From Ruficoccus amylovorans (lineage in GTDB: Bacteria > Verrucomicrobiota > Verrucomicrobiia > Opitutales > Cerasicoccaceae): a stretch of 64,000 bases of DNA. A program made the position numbers and the translations under genes. The first letter of the stretch is position 1. Each line of letters begins with the position of its first letter. The notes beneath the pieces are model-generated. The model saw only the letters and a program-made list of their open reading frames with translations. It made no database searches and was not told the DNA's origin. The stretch is taken from positions 558,001-622,000 of the forward strand of contig NZ_JACHVB010000035.1 of assembly GCF_014230085.1 (NCBI RefSeq), written 5' to 3'. Below are positions 53,152 through 62,581 of this stretch, one piece after another.

Positions 53152-55041
53152 TTAATGCTCGGGAGCGTCCTCCACGGCCACGGCGGGGCTGAGCCCTTCG
53201 GGCTCGCGCACGGAGTCGACCATGTCTTGAACCTTTTGCGTCGGCGGCTTGGTCAGGGGCGTCAGCACGAGGGTGACGGCGAAGTTGACCACCATGCCGA
53301 TGGCGCCGATCCCCTGCGGGCTGATGCCTTGTTCGCTCAGGCCGAGAGTCCACTTGTCCATGCCGAAGAAGACCGTGCCAATGATGTAGTACAGAGTGAA
53401 TACAAGCCCGGCGAGCATGCCGCAGATGGCCGGGACTGTGCCGACACGCTTGCTGAAGATGCCCAGCAGGATGACCGGGAAAAAGCTCGCCGCAGCCAGC
53501 CCGAAGGCGAAGGCCACCACTTGGCTGACGAAGCCTGGTGGATAAATCCCGCAGATGCCTGCGACGACCACGGCCAGCCCGATGATGCCGCGCCCGACCA
53601 GCAGGCGCTTTTTCTCCGTTGCCTCCGGGTTGACCACGCGGTAGTACAGGTCGTGCGCCACGCTGGAGGAGATGACCAGCAACAGGCCGCTGGCGGTCGA
53701 GAGCGCGGCGGCCAGTCCGCCCGCCGCCATGAATGCGATGATCCAGCCCGAGAGCTCAGCCATCTCGGGGGTGGCCAGCACGATGATGTCCTGGTCCGGG
53801 CCGCTCAGGCCCTTCTCGCGCAGGAAGACGCGTGCATCCGCCCCCGAGGCCCCGGCGGTGTCGATCCATTTCTGGTGGTCGCGTACGAGGGTGAGAACTT
53901 CGGATTCGGGCAGGTTGCCCCGGCGGAATATTTCGTTGTCGGTCCCGGCGCTGTAAACGACGTGGTCGTCGCCGTTGTCGAACCACATGACGAGGCCGGT
54001 TTTTTCCCAGCTCTGGAACCAGCTCGGCAGTTCGGTGGATTGGATACCGTTGAGCGAGACCAGCATATAGTAGCGGGCAAATCCGGCGATAGACGGGGCC
54101 GTGAGGTAGAGCAGGGAGATGAACAGCAGCGCCCAGAACCCGCTCCAGCGCGCGGCGCGGGGGCTTTTGACCGTGTAGAAACGTACGATGACGTGCGGCA
54201 GGCCCGCCGTCCCGGCCATCAGTGCGAGGGCGACGAGAAAGACATTGGCCTTGTCCCAGCCGCCCATGAACGGCTCGGTGTAGCTGCCAAAACCGAGGTC
54301 GGTCTGGATCTGGTTAAGCTTCTCGAGCAGGTGCAGTCCGGTGCCGGTCAGCTCGCCGCCGAGCCCGGCCTGGGGCAGAAAGTCACCCGTCAGCTTGATC
54401 GAGATAGCGATGGCAGGCACGACGAACGCCGTGATCAGCACCCAGTATTGGGCGACCTGGGTCCAGGTGATGCCCTTCATGCCACCGAGGGTGGCGTAGA
54501 TGAAAACGATGACCATGCCGATGACGACCCCGATGTTAATGTCCACATCAAGGAAACGGCTGAAGACCACGCCCACGCCGCGCATTTGGCCGGCCACGTA
54601 GGTGAAGCTGACAAAGAGCGCGCACAGCACGGCGGTCAGGCGGGCGGGGTTGCCCGCGATGCGCTGGCCGAGCGTGGGGTTTGGCACACCGTCGAGCCGC
54701 CGGGTCGCGAAGCGGTCGCCCACGAAGTCCGGCACGGTGAAGTGTCCGAACTTACGCAGGTAGGGCGCGAGCAGGAGTGCCAGCAGCACAAAGCCGCCCG
54801 TCCACCCCATCAGGTAAACGCCTCCGGCGTAGCCCATTGTGGAGATGAGGCCCGCCATCGAGATGTAGGAGGCGGCGCTCATCCAGTCTGCCGCCGTGGC
54901 CATGCCGTTGGCGGCGGCGGGGACGCCCCGCCCGGCCACATAAAAGCCCTTGGTGTCGGCGACTCGCGCCCACCAGGCGATGCCCAGATAGAGCGTAAAG
55001 GTGAGCCCCACGAAGAGGAAAGTCCAAGCCTGCACGCTCAC
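53152..55041 (-). CDS. sodium:solute symporter (SSS family, DUF4212-partnered type)
   Basis: A 629-aa Na+-coupled symporter with about 13 membrane helices. The family signature region includes YVAGRGVPAAANGMATAADW, SAASYISMAGLIS and the later SGLLLVISSSVAHDLYYRVV with GLAAASFFPVILLGIFSKR. It belongs to the VC_2705-like subfamily found with a small DUF4212 protein, often involved in acetate or similar organic-anion uptake. A polar insertion (about residues 345-415) sits in a loop between helices. It starts within the last codon of the DUF4212 gene, so the two are coupled. The substrate is inferred only. Confidence 0.9.
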   Translation of the reverse strand: MSVQAWTFLFVGLTFTLYLGIAWWARVADTKGFYVAGRGVPAAANGMATAADWMSAASYISMAGLISTMGYAGGVYLMGWTGGFVLLALLLAPYLRKFGHFTVPDFVGDRFATRRLDGVPNPTLGQRIAGNPARLTAVLCALFVSFTYVAGQMRGVGVVFSRFLDVDINIGVVIGMVIVFIYATLGGMKGITWTQVAQYWVLITAFVVPAIAISIKLTGDFLPQAGLGGELTGTGLHLLEKLNQIQTDLGFGSYTEPFMGGWDKANVFLVALALMAGTAGLPHVIVRFYTVKSPRAARWSGFWALLFISLLYLTAPSIAGFARYYMLVSLNGIQSTELPSWFQSWEKTGLVMWFDNGDDHVVYSAGTDNEIFRRGNLPESEVLTLVRDHQKWIDTAGASGADARVFLREKGLSGPDQDIIVLATPEMAELSGWIIAFMAAGGLAAALSTASGLLLVISSSVAHDLYYRVVNPEATEKKRLLVGRGIIGLAVVVAGICGIYPPGFVSQVVAFAFGLAAASFFPVILLGIFSKRVGTVPAICGMLAGLVFTLYYIIGTVFFGMDKWTLGLSEQGISPQGIGAIGMVVNFAVTLVLTPLTKPPTQKVQDMVDSVREPEGLSPAVAVEDAPEH

Positions 55042-55364
55042 TGCGGGCCTCCTTCGCTCAGGAGCCGGGCCAGTTCGACCTCATGCTTTTTATCCAGGCG
55101 ATTCATGACCAGTGCGTAGAAGAGAATGGTCAGCACAAAGACGATGATCGCCCCCTGGTGGGCGAACCAGAACCCCAGCGGATAACCGGTGCCGGGCAGG
55201 TTCCACTGGTTGAGCCAGTTGGCCCAGAGGACACCGCAGCCGAGTCCGGCCAGTGCCCACAGGGTGAGGCAGCCGCCCATCAGCAGCAGGTTTTTATGCC
55301 AGTAAGCACGCAGCAACGCCTGACGGCGTCCGCGCGACGAGAGGGGGTCGGGGGTATCGCTCAT
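55038..55364 (-). CDS. DUF4212 small symporter subunit
   Basis: A 108-aa membrane protein from the Met of MSDTPDPLSSRG. Two hydrophobic helices are visible (LLMGGCLTLWALAGLGCGVL and AIIVFVLTILFYALVM) flanking the LGFWFAHQGAI segment, matching DUF4212 proteins that accompany SSS symporters. The C-terminal part (KKHEVELARLLSE) is cytoplasmic. Its stop overlaps the symporter start. Confidence 0.9.
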   Translation of the reverse strand: MSDTPDPLSSRGRRQALLRAYWHKNLLLMGGCLTLWALAGLGCGVLWANWLNQWNLPGTGYPLGFWFAHQGAIIVFVLTILFYALVMNRLDKKHEVELARLLSEGGPQ

Positions 55365-55593
55365 CGCTTGAAAGTTTACGAGTGAATGCACGACTCCGGG
55401 GGGGCGGTCAAGGGTTTTATAAACAGGTCTTATTGCCGTTATAAGTAAATCGCGGGAAGCCGCAGTGGCACTTCCTGCTGACGCTAATGGCGGCTTTCGT
55501 CAGCTTGGGGCATGCCGTTTTTGTTGGGGAGAAGGGAGCGAAAAGGGTGTAGCCGGGGCTTGCCAAGGGGGCGGGCAGGGCATTTCCTGCGGG

Positions 55594-55893
55594 ATGATTA
55601 CGCATGTCGTTGTGTTCTGGACGGACAAACCGGTGGAAGAAAACCGCCAAAAGCTGCTGGCCAAGCTTGAGCCGCTGGCCGGAATCCCCGGCGTGAAGAA
55701 CTTCCGTTGTGGCCCGGCCATCGAGAGCCCGCGTGGCGCGGTGGACGACAGCTACACCGTTGCGATCTCGATGGATTTTGAAACCGCAGCCGACGCCGAG
55801 GTCTACCAGACCCATCCGCTGCACGTGGACTTTATCAAGACCTGCATCGGCACCGTGGCCAAGCGCTTCGTCGTGTACGATTTCGGGGTGTAA
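55594..55893 (+). CDS. Dabb (stress-responsive alpha/beta barrel) protein
   Basis: A 99-aa protein of the Dabb family, a dimeric alpha/beta-barrel fold. The pattern MITHVVVFWTDKP at the N-terminus, the SYTVAISMDFE strand and the Tyr-His motif VYQTHPLHVDFI near the end are typical. I start at the Met with GGGAT just upstream; the long frame before it has no family similarity. Function within the family is varied and not assigned. Multi-hairpin repeat C lies after it. Confidence 0.87.
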   Translation: MITHVVVFWTDKPVEENRQKLLAKLEPLAGIPGVKNFRCGPAIESPRGAVDDSYTVAISMDFETAADAEVYQTHPLHVDFIKTCIGTVAKRFVVYDFGV

Positions 55894-55979
55894 GCCCCGG
55901 GGTGCACCCGGTAGCACTGAGGGGAACAAGTTCCCCTACGCGTCCAGAAAGGCCGCTACCCCTGATAGCTGCCCTCGCC

Positions 55980-56102
55980 AATCCCAGACACGATGCTGCA
56001 AGCATCGAAAGTGCAGGGTCCGGCTGGACTAGCAATCTGCCTGCCGTGGGTGCGGGCTGCGCAAGCCCGCAATAATTATGCCGAGGACTTCAGATTCGGC
56101 AC
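55980..56102 (+). repeat. multi-hairpin repeat, copy C (5' truncated or divergent)
   Basis: Shares AATCCCAGAC, the hairpin CGATGC/GCATCG (55991-56006) and GCATCGAAAGTGCAG with copies A and B. The next stem is enlarged (GCAGG at 56013-56017 pairing with CCTGC at 56040-56044, with an inner GTCC/GGAC hairpin), then TGCGGGCT/AGCCCGCA. The right end ATAATTAT...CGGCAC resembles that of copy A. The left half of the first long stem is missing or replaced. It lies between two converging genes. Confidence 0.75.
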
Positions 56103-56105
56103 GCC

Positions 56106-57947
56106 CTAGTCGTCGCGCTTGAGACGCTTCATGATCTTGCGGCGCTGTTCGGCGTCGAGGATGCGCTTGCGCAGGCGCAGGTGGTGCGGGGTGACTTCCA
56201 CCAGTTCGTCGGCGGCGATGTACTCGATGGCACGTTCCAGCGAGAAGCGGATCGGCGGGGCGAGCTGGACGTTTTTGTCGTTGCCGGAGGAGCGCATGTT
56301 GTCTAGGTGCTTGGCCTTGCAGGGGTTGACCGGGAGGTCTTCCTTGCGGGGGCTTTCACCGACGATCTGACCGTTGTAAATATCCTCACCGGGGCTGACA
56401 AAGAGCTTCCCGCGGGCCTGGATAATGTCCAGTGAGTAGGGCATGCTGGTGCCCGTTTCCATGGAGACGAGGGTACCGGTCTGGCGGGTGACGATCTCAC
56501 CACCGCGCGGGCGGTAGTCCAGGAACATGTGGGAGCAGACGCCGTGGCCGCTGGTCAGCGTGACCAGGTCGCTCTCGAAGCCGATCAGCCCGCGGGTGGA
56601 GATGACGGCCTCGACCGTCACGCCCGCGTGGTGGTGCTCCATATTGGTGATCTGGGCCTTGCGGTTGGAAAGGTTTTCCATGACCGCCCCGAGGAGGTCG
56701 CCGGGGACTTCGACCCAGACCTGCTCGTACGGTTCGCAGAGCGTGCCGTCGATTTCCTTGTAAAGCACGGTCGGGCGTGAGGCCATGACTTCGTAGCCTT
56801 CGCGGCGCATGGTTTCGAGCAGCACGGCGATTTGCATCGCCCCGCGGGCCGAGACGAGGAAGCGCGTGCCCTCGTCGGTGTCCTTGATGTGGATGGAAAT
56901 GTTGCTCTTGGTCTCGCGCACGAGACGGTCGCGGATCTGGCGCGAGGTGACCTTCTTGCCGTCCTTGCCAGCGAGGGGGCCGTCATTGACGTGGAACTCC
57001 ATCTCAATGGTGGCCGGATCGATGGTGATGAAGGGGAGGGGCTCGACTTCTTTGCTCGCGGCGAGGGTTTCGCCGATGTCGATTTCGTCAAAACCGGCAA
57101 TGCCGACGATGTCGCCCGCGCTCATTTCCTCGACCGGGGTCACGCCCAGGCCGGTGAAGCGGATCAGCTTGGTGATTTTGACACGTTCGCGCTGGCCGTT
57201 TTTGCGCAGGGCGTAAATGGTATCGCCGCTGGTGACCTTGCCGGAGAGGATACGGCCGATGGCCAGACGTCCGACGAAGTCGTCCCAGTCGATGTTGGAA
57301 ACGAGCATGCGGAAGTCGTTATCCTCAACTTGCGGGGCCGGGATGTGCTCGACGATGGTTTCGAAGAGCGCGTCCATGTTCTTGCGGGGGCCGTCCAGCT
57401 CGCGGTCGGCCCAGCCGTTCTTGGCCGAGCCGTAAATGAAGGGGGCGTTGAACTGGTCGTCGCTGGCCTCCAGGTCGAGGAAGAGCTCGAGTACCTTGTC
57501 GTGGACCCAGTCGGGGCGGGAGGTCTCGCGGTCTACCTTGTTGATCACGCAAATGGTCTTGAGGCCGTGGCTGAGGGCCTTGCGGAGGACCCAGCGGGTC
57601 TGGGCCTGGGGGCCACCGACGGCATCGGTCAGCAGGAGTACGCCGTCCACCATCTTCATCACGCGCTCGACCTCGGCGCCGAAGTCGGCGTGACCGGGGG
57701 TGTCCACGATGTTGATCGTGTAGCCGTTCCACTGGATGGCGGTGTTTTTGGCCTTGATGGTGATGCCTTTTTCGCGCTCCAGGTCCATGCTGTCCATGGC
57801 CCGCACGGGGACGGCCTGGTTCTCGCGGTAGGTGCCGGATTGTTGCAGCAGGCAATCCACCAGGGTGGTCTTGCCGTGGTCAACGTGTGCGATGATGGCG
57901 ATGTTGCGGATCTTATCCGCGGTTGCGATAGTGGCCGTTGCGCTCAT
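56106..57947 (-). CDS. typA: ribosome-associated GTPase TypA/BipA
   Basis: Translation-factor GTPase that binds the ribosome and is needed under stress and at low temperature. It is 613 aa from the Met of MSATATIATADK. G1 is AHVDHGKTTLVD, G2 lies in REKGITIKAKNTAI, G3 is DTPGHADFG, and G4 is INKVDR. Domains II, III and V follow, and the BipA-specific C-terminal domain is recognised by LEFHVNDG-type strands and the basic end RRKIMKRLKRDD. The longer frame upstream is in the AT-rich region and is rejected. Confidence 0.96.
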   Translation of the reverse strand: MSATATIATADKIRNIAIIAHVDHGKTTLVDCLLQQSGTYRENQAVPVRAMDSMDLEREKGITIKAKNTAIQWNGYTINIVDTPGHADFGAEVERVMKMVDGVLLLTDAVGGPQAQTRWVLRKALSHGLKTICVINKVDRETSRPDWVHDKVLELFLDLEASDDQFNAPFIYGSAKNGWADRELDGPRKNMDALFETIVEHIPAPQVEDNDFRMLVSNIDWDDFVGRLAIGRILSGKVTSGDTIYALRKNGQRERVKITKLIRFTGLGVTPVEEMSAGDIVGIAGFDEIDIGETLAASKEVEPLPFITIDPATIEMEFHVNDGPLAGKDGKKVTSRQIRDRLVRETKSNISIHIKDTDEGTRFLVSARGAMQIAVLLETMRREGYEVMASRPTVLYKEIDGTLCEPYEQVWVEVPGDLLGAVMENLSNRKAQITNMEHHHAGVTVEAVISTRGLIGFESDLVTLTSGHGVCSHMFLDYRPRGGEIVTRQTGTLVSMETGTSMPYSLDIIQARGKLFVSPGEDIYNGQIVGESPRKEDLPVNPCKAKHLDNMRSSGNDKNVQLAPPIRFSLERAIEYIAADELVEVTPHHLRLRKRILDAEQRRKIMKRLKRDD

Positions 57948-58480
57948 GGAATTTAAAAGGAAAGCGGTCCAAAATGACGGTTTTCCCAAAAAATGCGAGC
58001 GTCGAGTTGGCTTTGACGCAAAAAGAATGGCTCGCAACGGTATAGCCTAGCGCTGGCTAACTCGTTTTCTTAACTTTTTCCCGTAATCATTGATTGGGTG
58101 ATGTTTGGGCTTTTTAAAGATGGGTATATTTGATGGGCTTTGTCTGTAAATGTATTATTTGCAATAGCTTATGATTGTTTTTTGGGGGGATGCCACCACT
58201 CGTGTGTTTTTCTCTTGGGATGAGCATGAGCGCCAGGGCTTGAGTTTTATGGTGAGATTGTTCTATGATATTAAGCGATGCGAACAATTGCCTTTTATGA
58301 TGACAATCCGGATTTCGGGTGGCATCAAATGATGGCGATGCAAGGGATTGTGACCGCTGCCGATGTTTTTCGACTCAACGAATCTGGATTCGCCTCAAAA
58401 CCTCAGCCCGTGCCCGAAAAATCCCTCATTTTCCCGTCTTTTCCGTTTATCTGAACAACCCCTAATACATCCGTGACGCT
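57948..58480. other. AT-rich gene-poor interval between typA and the H-NOX gene
   Basis: About 530 bases, visibly richer in A and T than the surrounding DNA, between divergent genes. It should hold both promoters. One small ORF (58278-58454, 58 aa, starting MRTIAFYDDNPDFGWHQ) is present 26 bases before the H-NOX start, but it lacks a ribosome-binding site and resembles nothing I know, so I do not call it. No repeats of the multi-hairpin family are seen here. The base composition could mark an old insertion. Confidence 0.5.
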
Positions 58481-59059
58481 ATGAAAGGCATCGTTTTTAC
58501 TGAATTTCTCGAAATGGTGGAGTCTCGCTTTGGAGTGGAGATGACCGATGTGATTCTGGAAGAGGCGGACCTGCCCATGTCGCGTGGAGCCTACACTGCG
58601 GTGGGGACATACCCGCACTCTGAGATGGTTTCGCTGGTCACACACTTGAGCGGGCATTCCGGGCTTTCAGTCCCGGATTTGCTCAAGAGCTACGGGGAGC
58701 ACCTTTTCGGTCGTTTTCACGCCCTGTACCCTGGGTTTTTCCGGGATGGAGGCGATGCCTTCGATTTTCTCACCAGCATCCATGAGGTTATTCACGTCGA
58801 GGTCAAAAAACTCTACCCGGACGCCGAACTGCCGAGCTTCCTTTGTTCATCGCCGGAGCCAGGTGTATTAAGGATGCACTACATATCTTCCCGGCAGATG
58901 CAGGATTTTGCCGAAGGGCTTATTATCGGCTGCCTGAAGCATTTCAATCAATCCTCCACGATAGAAAAAGAACTCCAACCCGACGGCACGACCATATTCC
59001 TCCTGCGCAAGGGGGAAACTGATCCAACGATAATTTCCCCGGCATCCGATCATGAGTGA
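58481..59059 (+). CDS. H-NOX haem nitric-oxide/oxygen sensor
   Basis: A 192-aa stand-alone H-NOX (HNOB) haem protein that binds NO and usually inhibits a partner kinase. The family start MKGIVFTEFLEMVESRFGVE is clear. The proximal haem ligand is most likely His105 in VIHVEVKKLYPDAELP, and the haem-propionate motif YxSxR is YISSR (Tyr134, Ser136, Arg138). The distal-pocket Tyr of O2-binding members is not evident, suggesting NO selectivity (inference). Its stop overlaps the hybrid kinase start by 8 bases (ATGAGTGA), so the two are coupled. Confidence 0.93.
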   Translation: MKGIVFTEFLEMVESRFGVEMTDVILEEADLPMSRGAYTAVGTYPHSEMVSLVTHLSGHSGLSVPDLLKSYGEHLFGRFHALYPGFFRDGGDAFDFLTSIHEVIHVEVKKLYPDAELPSFLCSSPEPGVLRMHYISSRQMQDFAEGLIIGCLKHFNQSSTIEKELQPDGTTIFLLRKGETDPTIISPASDHE

Positions 59060-61481
59060 CGAACCTTCAGTCTGGCAAAAGCGCCTGGAGCGCGAGCGGG
59101 CAGCCCGCAAGCAGGCCGAGCGCCTGCTGGAGGGCAAGGCACTGGAGCTTTACCGCAAAAACCAGGAATTGGAGAAGGTTAAGGCTGATCTGAAAAAAAC
59201 CGTTCAGCGACGTACGGAGGAACTGCAGTATTCCCTGCGTATGCTGCATGAGGAGGAGCACCGGTTGGCCGACCTGGCGGCGCGCTTCCCGGGAGTTATC
59301 TATCAGTGGTATCTGCGTCCCAATGGTGAATGCGGGTTTTATTATATCAGCCCCACTTGCGAGGAAACCTTTGGTTTCACCGCCGAGGCGGCTTTGAAGG
59401 ACTGGACCGTGATCCAGATTCATCCGGATGACCAGCAGCGTTGGGATTCTTCTGCCGAGGCGGCGATATCCGGGCAGATAGACTGGGATTTCGAAGGGCG
59501 CATCATCACTTCCGGCGGAGTGGTCAAGTGGATGCGCGGCTGCGGCCGGCCGGTGAGAGGGCGCAACGAGGAGATCGTTTTCAACGGGATGATGATGGAC
59601 ATCACCCCCCTCAAAAAAGCGGAGGAGGAACTGCGTCGCTTGTCGCTGGTGGCGAGCAGGACGATCAACGGGGTCGTCATCACCGATGAGTCCGGTTACA
59701 TTATTTGGGTCAATCGGGCCTTTTCCAGCATCACCGGCTACGATATCAGCGAAGCTGTTGGCAAGAAGCCAGGTCATCTCCTTCAAGGCCCGCTGACCGA
59801 TCCGGATACGATTAAGTACATCAGCCGCCAATTGTTGAATCAGCGGCCTTTTAGCGCCGAGTTGCTCAACTACCACAAAAACGGAAATACGTACTGGCTG
59901 AGGCTGGATGTGAATCCGCTCTTCGATGATAACGGCAGGCTGACGAATTTCGTGGCGCTGGAGACAGACATTACCCGGCAGAAGGAAACCGAAGAGGCCC
60001 TTCGAATGGCGCGGCAGATGGCCGAGGCAGCCGCACGGGAAGCGGAGGAGGCCAATCAGGCCAAGAGCCGCTTCCTGGCTAATATGAGCCATGAGATCCG
60101 GACTCCGCTCAATGGCATCCTCGGCTACGCGCAGATCATGGCCCGCCGGAAGGACCTGAGTCCGGACATTAAGGATATGATCCGTACGATTGGCCGTAGT
60201 GGGGAGCATTTGCTGCGGCTGATCGACGACATTCTTGATCTTTCCAAGATCGAGGCGGGCAAGCTGGAACTGCATGAGGACCACTTTGCCCTGATGGCTT
60301 TTCTGCGCGAACTGGAGGACATGCTCCTGCCCAGGGCCGAGGCCAAGAACATTCGGCTTCGGTTTGTGCCTTGGGATTATGAGGCGGGTGTTAGCCAGGT
60401 GTTTGGCGAAAGGATGGTCTGCATGGACGAAAAAGCCCTCCGCCAAATCCTGCTAAACCTGGTTGGCAATGCTATCAAGTTCACCCAGGTGGGTGGGGTG
60501 AGTATCCGCTATGGCCTCACTTCGGCCGGACGCCTCCGTTTCGAAATCGAAGATACCGGAACGGGTATCGACACTAGCGAGCAAGCCGGTGTCTTTAATG
60601 CCTTTGAGCAGGCTGAAAAGGGGCGGAGAAGTATTGGGGGAACCGGGCTGGGACTGGCTATCAGCAAGCGTTTGTGCGAACTGATGAACGGAGAGATCGG
60701 GCTGGAGTCTGAACTGGGAACCGGCTCGCTGTTTTGGGTGGAATTACCCTTGCGGGCATCCGATGCCCCGATGCGCGAGCCCGAGGTTCGGCTCCCGGAT
60801 ATTTCCGGCTACGAGGGCGAGCCTCGTCGGGTGCTGGTCGTCGATGATAATGTCGATAATCGTGTCGTGTTATCGGACCTCTTGACTTCGGTCGGTTTTG
60901 AGGTGAACAAAGCCTCGGATAGTCAGGAGGCCTTGGACTGGATCGAACGGGAACTTCCCGATCTGATTCTGACCGATCTGGTCATGCCGAATGTGAGTGG
61001 CTTCGAGCTATGCCGCATGATCCATGAAGACCCCCGCGTGAAACATGTGCCGGTGGTTGCCGTCTCGGCCAGCCTGATGCGTAGTGCCGAGAACAAGGAA
61101 CGGCTCATGCCTTTTGCCGCATTTGTCAGCAAACCCATTATGGTGGACGAACTTTACCGCGAAGTCGGGCGGCTGTTGGGGTTGACTTGGCGCTACGTCA
61201 AAGATGTGCCCATAACGCCTCTCCCATCGGCGAGTATGCCGGGGAACCGGCCCGCCCCCGATACGCTGACCGAACTGCTGGACCTGGCGGAACTGGGAGA
61301 CATGTTGGAGGTTCAGCGCCGCCTCGTGCAGCTCGTACGCCAATATCCGCAATGGGAGAAGTACTATCGCAGGCTGGAATCGCTGGCCAACGATTTCCAG
61401 GCGGACGCTCTTGCCCACCTGATTCGCGAAACCCTCGGCGGTGATGGGACCGCATCCGAATCGAATCCGGAGATAACATGA
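59052..61481 (+). CDS. H-NOX-associated hybrid histidine kinase (PAS-PAS-HisKA-HATPase-REC)
   Basis: An 809-aa cytoplasmic kinase, probable partner of the H-NOX protein. A coiled coil (1-75) is followed by PAS1 (about 75-190), PAS2 (about 195-315, LOV-like in shape but without the flavin-binding Cys, reading GKKPGHLLQGPL), HisKA with phospho-His near 351 ([16 protein letters not shown]), HATPase (NLVGNAIKF, DTGTGI, GGTGLGLAIS) and a REC domain with its Asp in LILTDLVMPNVSGF. A further 75 residues at the C-terminus are helical without a known motif. No membrane segment. Its end overlaps the next gene (ATGA). Confidence 0.93.
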   Translation: MSDEPSVWQKRLERERAARKQAERLLEGKALELYRKNQELEKVKADLKKTVQRRTEELQYSLRMLHEEEHRLADLAARFPGVIYQWYLRPNGECGFYYISPTCEETFGFTAEAALKDWTVIQIHPDDQQRWDSSAEAAISGQIDWDFEGRIITSGGVVKWMRGCGRPVRGRNEEIVFNGMMMDITPLKKAEEELRRLSLVASRTINGVVITDESGYIIWVNRAFSSITGYDISEAVGKKPGHLLQGPLTDPDTIKYISRQLLNQRPFSAELLNYHKNGNTYWLRLDVNPLFDDNGRLTNFVALETDITRQKETEEALRMARQMAEAAAREAEEANQAKSRFLANMSHEIRTPLNGILGYAQIMARRKDLSPDIKDMIRTIGRSGEHLLRLIDDILDLSKIEAGKLELHEDHFALMAFLRELEDMLLPRAEAKNIRLRFVPWDYEAGVSQVFGERMVCMDEKALRQILLNLVGNAIKFTQVGGVSIRYGLTSAGRLRFEIEDTGTGIDTSEQAGVFNAFEQAEKGRRSIGGTGLGLAISKRLCELMNGEIGLESELGTGSLFWVELPLRASDAPMREPEVRLPDISGYEGEPRRVLVVDDNVDNRVVLSDLLTSVGFEVNKASDSQEALDWIERELPDLILTDLVMPNVSGFELCRMIHEDPRVKHVPVVAVSASLMRSAENKERLMPFAAFVSKPIMVDELYREVGRLLGLTWRYVKDVPITPLPSASMPGNRPAPDTLTELLDLAELGDMLEVQRRLVQLVRQYPQWEKYYRRLESLANDFQADALAHLIRETLGGDGTASESNPEIT

Positions 61482-62581
61482 GCGAACAAAGGCAGAGTAC
61501 CTTGCTGGTGGTGGACGATAACCCGACGAACCTGAGGGTTATTTGTGCCTTTCTGGCCGAGAAGGGGTTTCGCCTCTTGACGGCCGAGAGCGGAGAAAGT
61601 GCCTTGCGGCGCATGGAGCGATCCGCTCCTGACCTGGTGCTGATGGACGTGATGATGCCCGGCATGGACGGCTTCGAAACGGTCACCAAACTACGCGAGC
61701 AGTCCCGGTTTGTGGACGTGCCCGTCATTTTCATGACGGCCCTGGATGACACCCCAAGCAAGCTCAAGGGCTTTGCCAGCGGGGGGATGGACTACATCAG
61801 TAAGCCACTCCAGTATGAAGAGTTGCTGGCCCGCATCCAGACCCACTTGGAACTGCATCGGCTGAAGGAGGCTTTGCGCCGGGAAATTGCCCAAAAGAAT
61901 GCCTTGATCGCCGAGTTGCACGCTTATGACCACACGGTTGCCCATGACCTGAAGAACCCGATTGCAGGCATCATCATTGCGACGCAGGCCTACCGCCAAA
62001 TGGACGATGTCACGACGGAGGAAACCGAAGAGATCATTGATATGATTGAGCAAAGCGCCGGTATTTGTAGTGCAATGATCGGTGAGTTGCTGACCTTTGC
62101 CACGCTACGCCAGGAAGAAATCACGCTTGGGCCGACCGACGTTTACGGGGCATTAAAACGCAGCACGGACCGTCTGTCGGCCTTGATCCGGGAGAGCGGG
62201 GCGGAGATTACCATGCCCGCTTCCCTCCCGTCGGCTTTGGGCTATGGTCCGTGGTTGGAAGAGGTCTGGGCCAACCTGATCAGTAATGCGATCAAGTACG
62301 GCGGGGAGCCTCCCCGGATCAAGATTGTATCGCGCCCGCTGGGGCCGTCGCAGGTGCAGTATCTGGTCATGGACAATGGCGAAGGTCTCAGGCCGGGACA
62401 GCCTCAAAAACTGTTTGATCCGTTTGTGCGGGCGCACAGTTCCATTGGCGGATTCGGGTTGGGCCTTTCGATTGTGAGGCGGGTTGTGCAACGGTTGGGC
62501 GGGTCGGTCGAAGCCGGTAATCGCACTGACGCGCCCGGAGCCCAATTCAGTTTTACCTTGAGAACCACTGTCCATGACTGA
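61478..62581 (+). CDS. receiver-linked histidine kinase (REC-HisKA-HATPase)
   Basis: A 367-aa protein with an N-terminal receiver domain (LLVVDDNPTNLRV, phospho-Asp in LVLMDVMMPGMDGF near 53, conserved Lys in DYISKPLQ), a linker coiled coil, a HisKA-like dimerisation helix with AYDHTVAHDLKNPIAGI and an HATPase domain (NLISNAIKYGG, DNGEGL, GGFGLGLSIV). It is likely phosphorylated by the preceding hybrid kinase and then signals onward or acts as a phosphatase. It begins in the stop of the kinase gene and its own stop overlaps the start of the broken response regulator. Confidence 0.9.
   Translation: MSEQRQSTLLVVDDNPTNLRVICAFLAEKGFRLLTAESGESALRRMERSAPDLVLMDVMMPGMDGFETVTKLREQSRFVDVPVIFMTALDDTPSKLKGFASGGMDYISKPLQYEELLARIQTHLELHRLKEALRREIAQKNALIAELHAYDHTVAHDLKNPIAGIIIATQAYRQMDDVTTEETEEIIDMIEQSAGICSAMIGELLTFATLRQEEITLGPTDVYGALKRSTDRLSALIRESGAEITMPASLPSALGYGPWLEEVWANLISNAIKYGGEPPRIKIVSRPLGPSQVQYLVMDNGEGLRPGQPQKLFDPFVRAHSSIGGFGLGLSIVRRVVQRLGGSVEAGNRTDAPGAQFSFTLRTTVHD

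Noticed and set aside
53155-55119. Plus-strand ORF of 654 codons opposite the SSS symporter
   Set aside because: Shadow frame; the minus strand has the intact symporter.
58278-58454. 58-codon ORF before the H-NOX gene
   Set aside because: No ribosome-binding site and no recognised similarity; kept only as a remark in the interval entry.
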